64,000 nt of DNA from Paramesorhizobium sp049065735 (GCF_049065735.1 NZ_JBAKHD010000002.1:62001-126000), one strand, 5' to 3'; positions 33,256 through 42,993 are shown, counted from the stretch's first letter. The notes: generated by a model not told the origin, from the letters alone. Numbers and translations are program-made.

Positions 33256-35547
33256 TCACGTCGTCGCGTTATAAGCCGCAATCGCCGCCATGTTGACGAT
33301 ATCCGAATCCTTTGCCCCCAGCGAGACGATCTGCACCGGCTTGTCGAGGCCGACGAGCAACGGGCCGATGACGGTCGAGCCGCCCAGTTCCTGCAGCATC
33401 TTGGTGGAGATGGAGGCGGAGTGGAAGGCTGGCATGACGAGGACGTTTGCCGGGCCGGAGAGGCGAATGAAAGGATATTGCTCCATCAGCGCCGGGTTCA
33501 GGGCCACATCCGCGCTCATCTCGCCGTCATATTCGAAATCGACGCGGCGCTTGTCTAGGATCTTGATCGCCTCCTGGATGCGGACCGAGCGTTCTCCGCC
33601 CATATGGCCGAAGGTGGAATAGGCAAGCAGCGCCACGCGCGGCACATAGCCCATGCGCCGCGCCATGCCTGCCGCCTCCTCGGCGATGTCGGCTAGCTCC
33701 TCCGCGTCGGGCATTTCGTGGACCGCCGTGTCGGCGACGAAGACCGTGCGGCCACGGCAAAGCGCGATGGAGACGCCGATGACCTTGTGCCCCGGCTTGG
33801 CGTCGATAACGCGGCGGACATCCTCGAGGCCGGTGGCGTAGTTGCGGGTGACGCCTGTCACCATGCCGTCGGCATCGCCCAGCGCGACCATGCAGGCAGC
33901 GAAATGGTTGCGGTCATTGTTGATGATGCGGTGGCAATCGCGGAAGAGATAGCCCTTCCGCTGCAGCCGTTCATAGAGATAATCGGCATAGACCGTGTTG
34001 CGGCTGGAAAGCCGCGCATTGATGATCTCAATGCCCGCCTTGGCCAGATCGACGCCGGCGGCTTCCGCCGTTGCACGAATACGGTCCTCGCGGCCCAAGA
34101 GGATCGCAGTGCCAAGACGCTGGTTGGCATAGGAGACGGCGGCGCGCATGACCTGCTCTTCCTCGCCCTCGGCAAAGACGATGCGCTTCGGCTGGCGGCG
34201 CACGCGGTCGTAAATGCCCTGCAAGGTGGAAGCGATGGGGTCGCGGCGGGCGGAAAGTTCGCGCGCATAGGCTTCCAGATTGGCGATGGGCTTGCCGGCG
34301 ACGCCCGTTTCCATCGCCGCCTTTGCGACCGCCACCGGAATGGCCGTGATGAGGCGCGGATCGAACGGCACGGGGATGATATAGTTCGGACCGAAGCGCG
34401 GGCGGTTGCCTTGATAGGCGGCGGCGACATCGTCGGGCACGTCCTCACGCGCCAATTCGGCCAGTGCATTGGCGGCGGCGACTTTCATCTCCTCGTTGAT
34501 GGTGGTGGCGCGCACATCGAGCGCGCCGCGGAAGATATAGGGGAAGCCCAGCACATTGTTGACCTGGTTCGGATAGTCCGACCGGCCCGTCGCCATGATC
34601 GCGTCGGAGCGGATGCGCGCTACCTCTTCCGGCGTGATTTCGGGATCGGGATTGGCCATGGCGAAAATGATCGGGTTCGGTGCCATGGAGCGCACCATGT
34701 CCTCGGTCAGCGCGCCCTTGGCGGAGACACCGAAGAAGACATCCGCACCGTCCATGGCCTCGGCAAGCGTGCGCTTCGAGGTTTCCACCGCATGGGCGGA
34801 TTTCCACTGGTTCATGCCCTCCTCGCGGCCCTTGTAGACCACACCCTTGGTGTCGCAGAGGATGACATTCTCGGGCGCAAAGCCCATCGCCTTGACGAGC
34901 TCGATGCAGGCGATACCCGCCGCACCCGCGCCGTTGCAGACGAGCTTGGTCGTCTTCATGTCGCGGCCAGTCAGGTGCAGCGCGTTGATGAGCCCTGCCG
35001 CCGCGATGATCGCCGTGCCATGCTGGTCGTCATGGAACACCGGAATGTCCATAAGCTCGCGCAGGCGGCTTTCGATGATGAAGCAGTCGGGGGCCTTGAT
35101 ATCCTCCAGATTGATGCCGCCGAAGGAGGGGCCGAGATAGCGCACGGCATTGACGAAGGCGTCGATATCGGTGGTGTCGACTTCCAGATCGATGGAGTCC
35201 ACATCGGCGAAGCGCTTGAACAGCACCGCCTTGCCTTCCATCACAGGCTTCGACGCCAACGCGCCGAGATTGCCGAGGCCGAGGATCGCGGTGCCGTTGG
35301 AAATCACCGCGACGAGATTGCCCTTGGCGGTGTAATCATAGGCGCGGGTGGCATCTTCCGCGATCGCCTTCACGGGAACCGCTACACCGGGCGAATAGGC
35401 GAGCGACAGATCGCGCTGCGTCGCCATGGGCTTGGTCGGGTTGATTTCCAGCTTGCCAGGACGGCCCTGGCGGTGGAAATCGAGCGCTTCCTGCTCGGTA
35501 ACGGAGGGGGCGGTGCGGCTCCCAGCATTGGACGTATCGACGGGCAT
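33256..35547 (-). CDS. maeB: NADP-dependent malic enzyme with phosphotransacetylase-like C-terminus
   Basis: Decarboxylates malate to pyruvate, generating NADPH. The 763-residue protein is the large MaeB form. The malic domain at about residues 1-430 has SLAYSPGVAVPVKAIAED, the catalytic NPTKPM..YTAKGNLVAVISNGTAILGLG region and DDQHGTAIIAAAGLINAL. The NADP fold has VCNGAGAAGIACIELV. A C-terminal phosphate acetyltransferase-like domain runs from about 440 to the end and usually acts in allosteric control, not catalysis. It diverges from mutS. Confidence 0.95.
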   Translation of the reverse strand: MPVDTSNAGSRTAPSVTEQEALDFHRQGRPGKLEINPTKPMATQRDLSLAYSPGVAVPVKAIAEDATRAYDYTAKGNLVAVISNGTAILGLGNLGALASKPVMEGKAVLFKRFADVDSIDLEVDTTDIDAFVNAVRYLGPSFGGINLEDIKAPDCFIIESRLRELMDIPVFHDDQHGTAIIAAAGLINALHLTGRDMKTTKLVCNGAGAAGIACIELVKAMGFAPENVILCDTKGVVYKGREEGMNQWKSAHAVETSKRTLAEAMDGADVFFGVSAKGALTEDMVRSMAPNPIIFAMANPDPEITPEEVARIRSDAIMATGRSDYPNQVNNVLGFPYIFRGALDVRATTINEEMKVAAANALAELAREDVPDDVAAAYQGNRPRFGPNYIIPVPFDPRLITAIPVAVAKAAMETGVAGKPIANLEAYARELSARRDPIASTLQGIYDRVRRQPKRIVFAEGEEEQVMRAAVSYANQRLGTAILLGREDRIRATAEAAGVDLAKAGIEIINARLSSRNTVYADYLYERLQRKGYLFRDCHRIINNDRNHFAACMVALGDADGMVTGVTRNYATGLEDVRRVIDAKPGHKVIGVSIALCRGRTVFVADTAVHEMPDAEELADIAEEAAGMARRMGYVPRVALLAYSTFGHMGGERSVRIQEAIKILDKRRVDFEYDGEMSADVALNPALMEQYPFIRLSGPANVLVMPAFHSASISTKMLQELGGSTVIGPLLVGLDKPVQIVSLGAKDSDIVNMAAIAAYNATT

Positions 35548-35677
35548 GTTCCCTCCGGCTAATGTTGTTCTGTGGAGAAAAGTTCGATACCGCTAGGCAG
35601 ACGGTGTGTAAACAGCGCAACAAGGATTCAGGTGAGGGCGGGCTGCAAATGGCGTCTTTCTGCGCTTCCGGTGCTCA

Positions 35678-35691
35678 TGTACTAAAGTACA
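35678..35691. promoter_or_regulatory. Perfect palindrome in the maeB-mutS divergent gap
   Basis: TGTACTAAAGTACA is a 14-bp palindrome embedded in a longer imperfect dyad bounded by CTTCCGG and CTCCGGTT. It lies 131 bp from maeB and 80 bp from mutS. A regulator site or a hairpin are both possible. Confidence 0.35.
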
Positions 35692-35770
35692 CTCCGCTCC
35701 GGTTCTCGAAAGCCACCATTTTCGCCTCGCCCTGACCTGAATCTTCACCCCAGTCGACCGGGAATGAACT

Positions 35771-38503
35771 TTGAACGACCTGCCGCAATTCACCGATGGC
35801 GCCGAGACCGGCGCGGATAGTTACGACGCGGGCGTGCGCCTGACGCCGATGATGGAGCAATATATCGAGATCAAGGCGGCGAACGAGGATTCGCTGCTGT
35901 TCTATCGCATGGGCGATTTCTACGAATTGTTCTTCAACGACGCCGTGGAAGCCTCGCGGGCGCTCGGCATAACGCTGACCCGGCGCGGCAAGCATCTGGG
36001 CGAGGATATTCCGATGTGCGGCGTGCCCGTCCATGCCGCCGACGACTATCTGCAGAAGCTGATCGCCAAGGGCTATCGCGTCGCCGTCTGCGAGCAGGTG
36101 GAAGACCCGGCGGAGGCGAAGAAGCGCGGCTCGAAATCGGTGGTGCGGCGCGATGTCATCCGCCTCGTCACGCCCGGCACGATTACCGAGGAAAAGCTGC
36201 TCGATCCGTCCGAGGCCAATTATCTGATGACGCTGGGACGTGTGCGCGGCGCGGACGAAGGCAGCATGGCGCTCGCCTGGATCGACATCTCCACCGGCAC
36301 TTTTCGCGTTTCGGAAACTTCCGCCGGCCGGCTGCTCGCAGATATCATGCGCGTCGATCCGCGTGAGCTGATCGTCGCGGAACCGGTTTTTCACGATCCA
36401 GAACTTCGTTCCGTTTTTGATGTCATTGGCCGCGCGGTGACGCCGCAGCCGGCGAGCCTGTTCGACAGCGCCACGGCAGAGGCGCGAATCAAGCGCTATT
36501 TCGCGGTGGCGGCGCTCGACGGCTTCGGCCAGTTCTCGCGCGGCGAGCTTTCGGCCATCTCCGGCGCCATCGCCTATATCGAGAGGACGCAGATATCCGA
36601 GCGTCCGCCCTTGATGCGCCCCGAGCGCGAGCGGGAGGGCTCCTCGCTCTTCATCGACCCGGCGACCCGCGCCAATCTGGAGCTGACGCGCACGCTTTCG
36701 GGCCAGCGCGACGGCAGCCTCTTGAAAGCCATCGACCGCACGGTAACGGGCGGCGGGGCGCGGCTACTCGCCGAGCGGCTGACCGCGCCTTTGACCGATG
36801 CCGAGGAGATAGCACGGCGGCAGGACTCGGTCGCCTTCTTCCTGCACGAGCAGCAACTGGCCGATGGCGTGCGGGCAGAATTGAAGGGCGTGCCGGACAT
36901 GCCGCGCGCGCTTTCACGCCTTGCGGTCGGGCGCGGCGGCCCGCGCGATCTCGACGCCTTGCGGCGCGGGCTGGAAGCGGCGCGCGGCATCGCGCAACTC
37001 TTCGCGAACCGCCCGTTGCCTGCAGAAGTCGCGGAAGCCTGTGAAGCCATCGCCCGCCTGCCATGGGATTATGCCGGGCATCTCGACCGTTCGCTTGGCG
37101 ACGAACTGCCCTTGCTCAAGCGTGACGGCGGCTTCGTGCGGGCAGGATACAATGCCGAACTCGACGAAATGCGGGATTTGCGCGACCAGTCGCGGCGGAT
37201 CATCGCCGGGTTGCAGGCCCGCTATATGGACGAGACGGGCATCAAATCGCTGAAGATCAAGCACAACAATGTGCTTGGCTATTTCATCGAGGTGCCCGCC
37301 AGCCATCAGGAAACCATGACCGGCAGCGCGGAAGCCAAGGGCCGGTTCATCCATCGCCAGACCATGGCGAGCGCGATGCGCTTCACGACCACGGAACTAG
37401 CGGAACTGGAAACGAAAATCGCCAATGCCGCCGACCGCGCGCTGGCGATCGAGCTTGGCATTTTCGATGAATTGATCGCCGAAACCGTCGCCCATGCGGA
37501 AGCGATCCGCGCGGGGGCTGCGGCGCTGGCGGTGCTCGACGTTTCCGCCGCGTTGGCATGCCTTGCCGAGGAGCAGGGCTATTGCCGCCCGATGGTCGAT
37601 AACAGCCTCGCCTTCAACATCGTTGCCGGGCGGCATCCGGTCGTCGAGCAGGCGCTGCGCCGCCAGGCGGCCAATCCGTTCGTCGCCAATGATTGCGATC
37701 TTTCTCCGCAAAGCGGTGCGAAACATGGCGCGATCTGGCTTTTGACCGGCCCCAATATGGGCGGTAAATCGACGTTTTTGCGGCAAAACGCGCTCATCGC
37801 CATCCTCGCGCAGATGGGCTCCTTCGTCCCGGCGGGAGCGGCGCATATCGGCGTGGTGGACCGGCTCTTCAGCCGCGTCGGCGCATCGGACGATCTGGCG
37901 CGCGGGCGCTCCACCTTCATGGTGGAAATGGTCGAGACCGCTGCCATCCTCAATCAGGCGGGCGAGCGCTCGCTCGTCATTCTCGATGAGATCGGCCGCG
38001 GCACCGCGACCTTTGACGGGCTGTCGATCGCCTGGGCGTCAGTCGAATATCTGCACGAAAAGAACCGCTGCCGCGCGTTGTTCGCCACCCATTTCCACGA
38101 GATGACGGCGCTGTCGGAAAAGCTCTCCCGGCTTGCCAACGTCACCATGCGCGTCAAGGAGTGGGATGGCGACGTGGTGTTCCTGCACGAGGTCGCAAAA
38201 GGCGCCGCCGACCGTTCCTATGGCGTGCAGGTTGCCCGACTCGCCGGGCTGCCGGAGGCAGTGGTCGAGAGAGCGCGCGACGTGCTGCATCAGCTCGAAG
38301 CGGGCGAGACCTCAGGCAGGGCGGAAAAGCTGATCGACGACCTGCCGCTGTTCTCGGTGGAAGTGAAGCGCGAGCCGCCGAAACCGCAGAAAGGTAATGA
38401 CGCGCTGCTGGAAGCCGTGCTGGCGCTCAATCCGGATGAGATGACGCCGCGCGAGGCGATGGATGCGCTATATAGGCTGAAGGGGTTGGCGGTGAAGAAC
38501 TAG
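35771..38503 (+). CDS. mutS: DNA mismatch repair protein MutS
   Basis: Recognises mismatches and small loops and recruits MutL. The 910-residue protein has the mismatch-wedge motif FYRMGDFYELF, then the connector, lever and clamp domains. The ABC-type ATPase has Walker A GPNMGGKST near residue 660 and Walker B LVILDEIGRGTATFDG near 736. The start appears to be TTG at 35771: an in-frame stop lies 6 nt upstream, and the next ATG (35849) would cut into the conserved VRLTPMMEQY segment. A family A repeat begins right after the stop. Confidence 0.96.
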   Translation: MNDLPQFTDGAETGADSYDAGVRLTPMMEQYIEIKAANEDSLLFYRMGDFYELFFNDAVEASRALGITLTRRGKHLGEDIPMCGVPVHAADDYLQKLIAKGYRVAVCEQVEDPAEAKKRGSKSVVRRDVIRLVTPGTITEEKLLDPSEANYLMTLGRVRGADEGSMALAWIDISTGTFRVSETSAGRLLADIMRVDPRELIVAEPVFHDPELRSVFDVIGRAVTPQPASLFDSATAEARIKRYFAVAALDGFGQFSRGELSAISGAIAYIERTQISERPPLMRPEREREGSSLFIDPATRANLELTRTLSGQRDGSLLKAIDRTVTGGGARLLAERLTAPLTDAEEIARRQDSVAFFLHEQQLADGVRAELKGVPDMPRALSRLAVGRGGPRDLDALRRGLEAARGIAQLFANRPLPAEVAEACEAIARLPWDYAGHLDRSLGDELPLLKRDGGFVRAGYNAELDEMRDLRDQSRRIIAGLQARYMDETGIKSLKIKHNNVLGYFIEVPASHQETMTGSAEAKGRFIHRQTMASAMRFTTTELAELETKIANAADRALAIELGIFDELIAETVAHAEAIRAGAAALAVLDVSAALACLAEEQGYCRPMVDNSLAFNIVAGRHPVVEQALRRQAANPFVANDCDLSPQSGAKHGAIWLLTGPNMGGKSTFLRQNALIAILAQMGSFVPAGAAHIGVVDRLFSRVGASDDLARGRSTFMVEMVETAAILNQAGERSLVILDEIGRGTATFDGLSIAWASVEYLHEKNRCRALFATHFHEMTALSEKLSRLANVTMRVKEWDGDVVFLHEVAKGAADRSYGVQVARLAGLPEAVVERARDVLHQLEAGETSGRAEKLIDDLPLFSVEVKREPPKPQKGNDALLEAVLALNPDEMTPREAMDALYRLKGLAVKN

Positions 38504-38504
38504 C

Positions 38505-38656
38505 CCGTTCCCTCCCTCTTGCGGGGAGGGTGGCCCGAAGGGGCGGGTGGGGGTGGTGACGCTTGCGCTACGGTCGTCAGCAAAAGCGCAAACGTCACCA
38601 CCCCCATCCGCCCGCTGACGCAGGCACCTTCCCCGCAAGGGGGAAGGAAGGGCGTC
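38505..38656. repeat. Family A nested palindromic repeat, copy 3
   Basis: CCTCCCTCTTGCGGGGAGGG begins just after the mutS stop and GGGGGAAGGAAGGGCGTC ends 5 bp before the olsB stop. The inner pair is GGTGGGGGTGGTGACGCTTG and CAAACGTCACCACCCCCA. It is an inter-convergent placement, as for copy 1. Confidence 0.85.
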
Positions 38657-38661
38657 GCGTT

Positions 38662-39555
38662 TTACATAAACCGGTCCGCTTCCGCCCCATAGTAGGTAAT
38701 ATACCGGCTCGATATGTGCGATACCGGCAGGATGATGAACACATCCGTGCTGCCGAAGGCATGGTCCACTACCGCGCCGTCGCCGATCATCGCGCCGAGG
38801 CGTAAGTAACCCTTGATGAGCGGGGGCATGGAGAAGAGCGCGACCTTTGGGTTGATCGCCTCCAGCGGCATCAGGTCCATCGGATGGTAATGCTGCGGCA
38901 GCGCGCGCACGTCCCATTCCGCGGTGGCGCGGCAATTGTGATGAAGGAACGACAGGGCCAGCGCATGGGCGGCAGGGATCGTTCCTGAGAACGAGGCGCA
39001 GCCGAACATCACGTCGATGCGATGGCGGCGGCAATAGGCCCAGATGCCCTGCCAAAGCAATTCCACCGTCCGCTTGGAGCGGTATTCCGGCTTGACGCAG
39101 GAGCGCCCAAGCTCGAGGAAATTCAAATCGGGCTTGGCCAGCGTCAGCCGGTCCACATCATATTCCCCGGCGGAATAGAAGCCATGGGCTTCACGCGCCT
39201 TCTCGCCGCGCATCAGCCGGTAGGTGCCGACGATCTGCCGGTGCTCCGGCTCGGCGATGGCGGTGTCGTAGACGAGGAGATGATCGCAGGTCGCATCGAA
39301 CCGGTCCGCATCGCGCTCTTCCAACGCCGCCGCGCTTTCATGCTTCGCGCCATGGCCCTCGAAGAATATCTTGAACCGCAGTTCCTGCGCGGCGGCGATT
39401 TCCGCTGCCGTCTGGGCAAGCCTGACCTCCAGCGAACCCATGCGCCCCAGGACGCTGGCGTTATCTGGCGGGGTGAAAAGAGCCGTGTGTGCCTCGATGC
39501 TCGACATGCCTGCATCTTTAATCATTTGCCGGGAAATTCCAAGCAATGCGCTCAT
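38662..39555 (-). CDS. olsB: L-ornithine N-alpha-acyltransferase-type protein (OlsB)
   Basis: Transfers a 3-hydroxy fatty acyl chain from acyl-ACP to ornithine, the first step in phosphorus-free ornithine lipid synthesis. The 297-residue protein has the OlsB/GNAT-like fold: LEVRLAQTAAEIAAAQELRFKIFFEGHGAK, DRFDATCDHLLVYD, VGTYRLMRGEKA, and FLELGRSCVKPEYRSKRTVELLWQGI with MFGCASFSGT. GGGAGAAG lies 6 nt before the ATG. The second enzyme, OlsA, is not in the window. Substrate assignment is by family resemblance. Confidence 0.88.
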   Translation of the reverse strand: MSALLGISRQMIKDAGMSSIEAHTALFTPPDNASVLGRMGSLEVRLAQTAAEIAAAQELRFKIFFEGHGAKHESAAALEERDADRFDATCDHLLVYDTAIAEPEHRQIVGTYRLMRGEKAREAHGFYSAGEYDVDRLTLAKPDLNFLELGRSCVKPEYRSKRTVELLWQGIWAYCRRHRIDVMFGCASFSGTIPAAHALALSFLHHNCRATAEWDVRALPQHYHPMDLMPLEAINPKVALFSMPPLIKGYLRLGAMIGDGAVVDHAFGSTDVFIILPVSHISSRYITYYGAEADRFM

Positions 39556-39789
39556 GACGGTCTTCTCCCAGTGTGTTTATTTCACCATTTTCCAAAGAGA
39601 AGGTGAAGCAGAAAAAGAAAAATCGAATGAGCGAGCTGTATTCGGCGCAGTTCCGATAGAATTACAGCAAGCCGCTTCGACGTTGAATCAACGATATCGG
39701 AAGACTGCTACATCACGATGACAACAAGGTGTCGTGAATATGGCTTTGTGTCCGTCCGCTTCGCAGATTCAATAGGTTAGGCTATTATC

Positions 39790-41427
39790 CTAGCCTGTCT
39801 CCAGCATATCGCGCGCGGTATGTTTCACGATTTCGCGAGAAAGCACCGCCGGGTCCACCGGCTTGGCGATGAAACCGGTCGCGCCGAGCTTCATCAACCT
39901 TGCGCGCGTCTCGGGGCGGTCATCGGCGGTCAGCACCAGAACGGGAACCGAAGGCATGGCACCGGCTGCCTCGATCCTGCGAATCGCAGCGAGCGCTGCC
40001 TCTCCATCCATATGCGGCATATGCAAGTCCATGAGCAGGATGTCGAAACCGCCGTCCTGCCTTGCCTCGCGAAAGGCTTCTACCGCCCTTGCGCCATCGG
40101 CCACGGTCGACACCGTATGCCCGGCCCGCGAAAGAACCGCCTGGGCGAGTTGCAGGTTGATTTCATTGTCATCAGCGACAAGCACGCGAAGCGGCGGCGT
40201 TTCCGGCGCGGCCATCGGGGGCACCCGGATGGCCTTCCATAAGGGTTCCGTCAATTCGGCTGTGAGAATGCGCAGAAGGCTCGCCGAACGCACCGGGCGC
40301 ACGAGAAAAGCATCGAAGCCCCGCCCCATGATGGCGGGCAGATCGCCCTTCTCATCCGGTTTAAGCAGGATAATATGCTTCCGGTTCGTTTGCGGGCGCG
40401 GCAGCGAGGACAGAGTGTCCATAAAGGCCGTATCGGCAAGGCTGGCATCGAAGCGCCTTGTCCGCTCCATCTGCCGGGCGGTGGCGTCGTCATGGGCAAT
40501 GAACACCTCCGCGCCCTCCCCGCGCAGCGTCAGCGCGAGAGCTTCCGCCTCATGCCTGTTGGTAGCGAGGATGAGGTATGTGCGGTTGAGCAGCGGGCGG
40601 AGCGGTTCCGAAGGCGGCATCCCGGCAATCGGCAGGGTGAAGGTGAAGCGGCAGCCTTTCCGCCATTGGCTCTCGACGGTGATGGCGCCGCCCATGGCCG
40701 CGGCTATCCCCTGCGAGATCGCCAGCCCCAGCCCTGTCCCGTCGCGCGTTTCGTCGGCCTGTTCGAACGCCCGGAAAATGCGCTCCCGGTCGCCGGGCTT
40801 GAGGCCGGGGCCGCTATCAACGACGCTGAAAACGAGCGTTTCGCCATCCCTCGTGACGTCGAGGAGTACACCGCCCACACGGGTGAACTTGATCGCGTTG
40901 CCGATGAGATTGAGGAGCACCTGCCGGACCCGCGCTTCGTCAAGCTTGAGCCTTGCCGGCACCTGCGCCGACACATGGCAGCCAAGACCGATCCCCTTGG
41001 CATAGGCGCGAGGGGCCAGAAGCTCGACCACCTGCTCGCAGAGCGGGGTAATCGCCGTCTCCACCGAATGGGGCTCGAAATGGCCGGCCTCGATCTTCGA
41101 GACATCGAGAAGATCTTCGATCAGTTGCAGAAGCGCATCGCCGGATTGCAGCACCGCATCGGTATAGGCACGCTGCTCCGGCGTAAGGCCCGTTCCCGCC
41201 AGAAGCTTCGCCATTCCGATCATGCCGTTGAGCGGCGTGCGCAGCTCATGGCTGACCGTAGCGAGAAGACGCGATTTCGCCTGGCTCCCCTCTTCGGCCT
41301 CGTGAAGGCGGGCTTCCAGCTCGGCGATTTTGGCGGCCGCGCCGCCGGACGCAGCCAGCCCTCGCCGGACGCGCGAGCGGCGGCTGGCGGCGAGGGGGCT
41401 GCGGATTGAGGGCCCGGCGATGCTCAT
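39790..41427 (-). CDS. Soluble hybrid histidine kinase with receiver domain
   Basis: A 545-residue two-component protein without membrane helices or a recognisable input domain. After a basic N-terminus and short coiled coil (KIAELEARLHEAEEGSQAKS) come the HisKA H-box VSHELRTPLNGMIGMAKLL near residue 60 and the HATPase domain (NLIGNAIKFTRVGG, DSGPGLKPGDRERIF, GTGLGLAISQGIAAAMGG). A degenerate receiver-like segment follows, then a full C-terminal receiver with LVADDNEINLQLAQ and phospho-acceptor LLMDLHMPHMDGEAAL. Partner and signal are unknown. The 234 bp upstream of olsB and 229 bp on the other side hold no gene. Confidence 0.88.
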   Translation of the reverse strand: MSIAGPSIRSPLAASRRSRVRRGLAASGGAAAKIAELEARLHEAEEGSQAKSRLLATVSHELRTPLNGMIGMAKLLAGTGLTPEQRAYTDAVLQSGDALLQLIEDLLDVSKIEAGHFEPHSVETAITPLCEQVVELLAPRAYAKGIGLGCHVSAQVPARLKLDEARVRQVLLNLIGNAIKFTRVGGVLLDVTRDGETLVFSVVDSGPGLKPGDRERIFRAFEQADETRDGTGLGLAISQGIAAAMGGAITVESQWRKGCRFTFTLPIAGMPPSEPLRPLLNRTYLILATNRHEAEALALTLRGEGAEVFIAHDDATARQMERTRRFDASLADTAFMDTLSSLPRPQTNRKHIILLKPDEKGDLPAIMGRGFDAFLVRPVRSASLLRILTAELTEPLWKAIRVPPMAAPETPPLRVLVADDNEINLQLAQAVLSRAGHTVSTVADGARAVEAFREARQDGGFDILLMDLHMPHMDGEAALAAIRRIEAAGAMPSVPVLVLTADDRPETRARLMKLGATGFIAKPVDPAVLSREIVKHTARDMLETG

Positions 41428-41537
41428 GGCCTTGCCTTATCAGCAAGCCGTTCAGACCCGGTTTACCAGAAGTGTCGAATTTTAAGATTATCGTAGCTTA
41501 GGCCGGAGATTTCGCAGCACGATGCTCCCAGTCCTGC

Positions 41538-41645
41538 CGTCATTCTCGGGCTTGTCCCGAGAATCTGCCATAAGAACGAGATAAGCTGTTACCGTCCCGA
41601 CAGATGGCCGCAAGGTAGATTCTCGGGACAAGCCCGAGAATGACG
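41538..41645. repeat. Family E inverted repeat
   Basis: CGTCATTCTCGGGCTTGTCC (from 41538) and its inverse GGACAAGCCCGAGAATGACG (to about 41645), each arm itself palindromic, with about 45 bp between. It lies between lspA and the hybrid kinase start. It is a sequence relative of the element at 61770-61915, where CCTGTG replaces CTCGGG. Confidence 0.8.
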
Positions 41646-41656
41646 GAACCCGCAGG

Positions 41657-42136
41657 CTAATTTCGCGCGTTGCTTTTCCAGCCGATGAGCTCATCGAGGA
41701 TGATGAGTCCGGCGCCGATAGTGATAAACGTATCGGCGAGGTTGAAGACGGCGAAGGACCATGTGGGAGTGTGGAACAGCACATAGTCGATGACATAGCC
41801 ATGCAGGCTGCGGTCGATGAGGTTTCCCAGCGCGCCGCCGACAATGAGCGCGAAGCCGAAGCGGGCGAGGCGCTTTTCCGGGCCGCTCGTCCACCACAGA
41901 TAAAGCACGAAGGCGACGACCAGCAGCGTCATGGCGATGAGGCCGGTGTCGCCCATCGAGGACAGCATGGAAAAGGCGATGCCGTCATTATGGGTCCGGA
42001 ACAGGGCAAGGAAGGGCAGAAGGTCGATCTGCTGGTGATAATCCATGCCCGCTTCGACCCAATATTTGACCAGCTGGTCGAGAAGGACGGCGAGGGCCAC
42101 CACGAAAACATTCAGAACCATGGATTTCCGGCTCAT
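41657..42136 (-). CDS. lspA: Lipoprotein signal peptidase (signal peptidase II)
   Basis: Aspartyl protease that removes signal peptides from diacylated prolipoproteins in the inner membrane. The 159-residue protein has four membrane helices. Conserved blocks include VLLDQLVKYWVE, RTHNDGIAFSML, GGALGNLIDRSLHGYVIDYV (first catalytic Asp) and FAVFNLADTFITIGAGLI (second catalytic Asp). Its ATG overlaps the stop of the preceding RNA methyltransferase gene by 4 bp (ATGA). Confidence 0.96.
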   Translation of the reverse strand: MSRKSMVLNVFVVALAVLLDQLVKYWVEAGMDYHQQIDLLPFLALFRTHNDGIAFSMLSSMGDTGLIAMTLLVVAFVLYLWWTSGPEKRLARFGFALIVGGALGNLIDRSLHGYVIDYVLFHTPTWSFAVFNLADTFITIGAGLIILDELIGWKSNARN

Positions 42137-42993
42137 TTTCCCTCCGCCCTTTCGTCAAGCACAAGCGCCTCGCGCCGAATCTCGAAAAGCATCACGCCGG
42201 TGGCGATGGCGAGATTGAGCGAATCCGCGCGTCCGGCCTGGGGAATGCGGGCGAGACGGTCGCAGGCCGAAGCGAGGCTTTCGGGAAGACCCTGCTGCTC
42301 ATTACCCATCATCAAGATCACCGGCTTGCCGGCATAGGGGATGCGGCGGTAATCGACCGCGCCCTTCAGATGCGTGCCGACGACGAGGCCGCGAAAACCC
42401 TTGCGCCAGGCGAGGAACTCCGTCTCGCTCGCGCGGTAAAGCGGCATGGCGAAGACGGAGCCCATCGTCGCCCGTACCGTCTCGATAGAGAACGGATCGG
42501 TGGTGTCGCCGATGAGGATCACGCCCTTCGCCCCCGCCGCGTCAGCGGTGCGGATGATGGTGCCGAGATTGCCCGGGTCGCGCACCCGGTCGAGCGCGAT
42601 ATAGACGTCGTTCCCCTGCGGCCTGAGGCTTCCGAGCGGCTGGTATTTCTGCTCGAAACAGCCCACGACCATTTGCGGATTGTCGCGTCTTGTGATGGCC
42701 GAGATGACCTTTTCGCTCACCTCCAGCACCAGCCCACCCTTGGCGACGGTGCGCGCGGCGACCTGTTCGACAAGGCTGTTGCCCTTGCCGGACTTGGCGA
42801 AAACCAGTGTGCGGATGCGCCAGCCGAGGTCGAGCGCGTCGATGACGAGTTTAAGCCCTTCTGCGAGAAACACGCCCTGCTGATCGCGAAATTTCTTCAC
42901 CGACAGCGCGCGCAGATCTTTGATGATCGGGTTGGTCAGGCTGGTGACTTCTTTCACCTTGCCTGATTTCGGAAAATCGTCGTGACCGGTCAT
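42133..42993 (-). CDS. TrmH/SpoU-family RNA methyltransferase
   Basis: Probably 2'-O-methylates rRNA or tRNA ribose. The 286-residue protein has an N-terminal L30e-like substrate-binding domain (SLTNPIIKDLRALSVKKFRDQQGVFLAEGLK). The knotted SPOUT domain contains YIALDRVRDPGNLGTIIRTADAAGA (motif 1), ILMMGNEQQGLPESL (motif 2) and IPQAGRADSLNLAIATGVMLFE (motif 3). The exact target nucleotide cannot be read from sequence. It is joined tightly to the upstream methyltransferase (TGA directly followed by ATG) and overlaps lspA downstream. Confidence 0.93.
   Translation of the reverse strand: MTGHDDFPKSGKVKEVTSLTNPIIKDLRALSVKKFRDQQGVFLAEGLKLVIDALDLGWRIRTLVFAKSGKGNSLVEQVAARTVAKGGLVLEVSEKVISAITRRDNPQMVVGCFEQKYQPLGSLRPQGNDVYIALDRVRDPGNLGTIIRTADAAGAKGVILIGDTTDPFSIETVRATMGSVFAMPLYRASETEFLAWRKGFRGLVVGTHLKGAVDYRRIPYAGKPVILMMGNEQQGLPESLASACDRLARIPQAGRADSLNLAIATGVMLFEIRREALVLDERAEGK

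Noticed and set aside
33718..35562. A long plus-strand frame opposite maeB
   Set aside because: Antisense shadow with no recognisable domain; maeB is complete.
35764..35850. A frameshift at the start of mutS (ATG at 35764 in another frame)
   Set aside because: The ATG frame stops soon after, and the TTG at 35771 gives a normal MutS N-terminus; a non-ATG start is sufficient.
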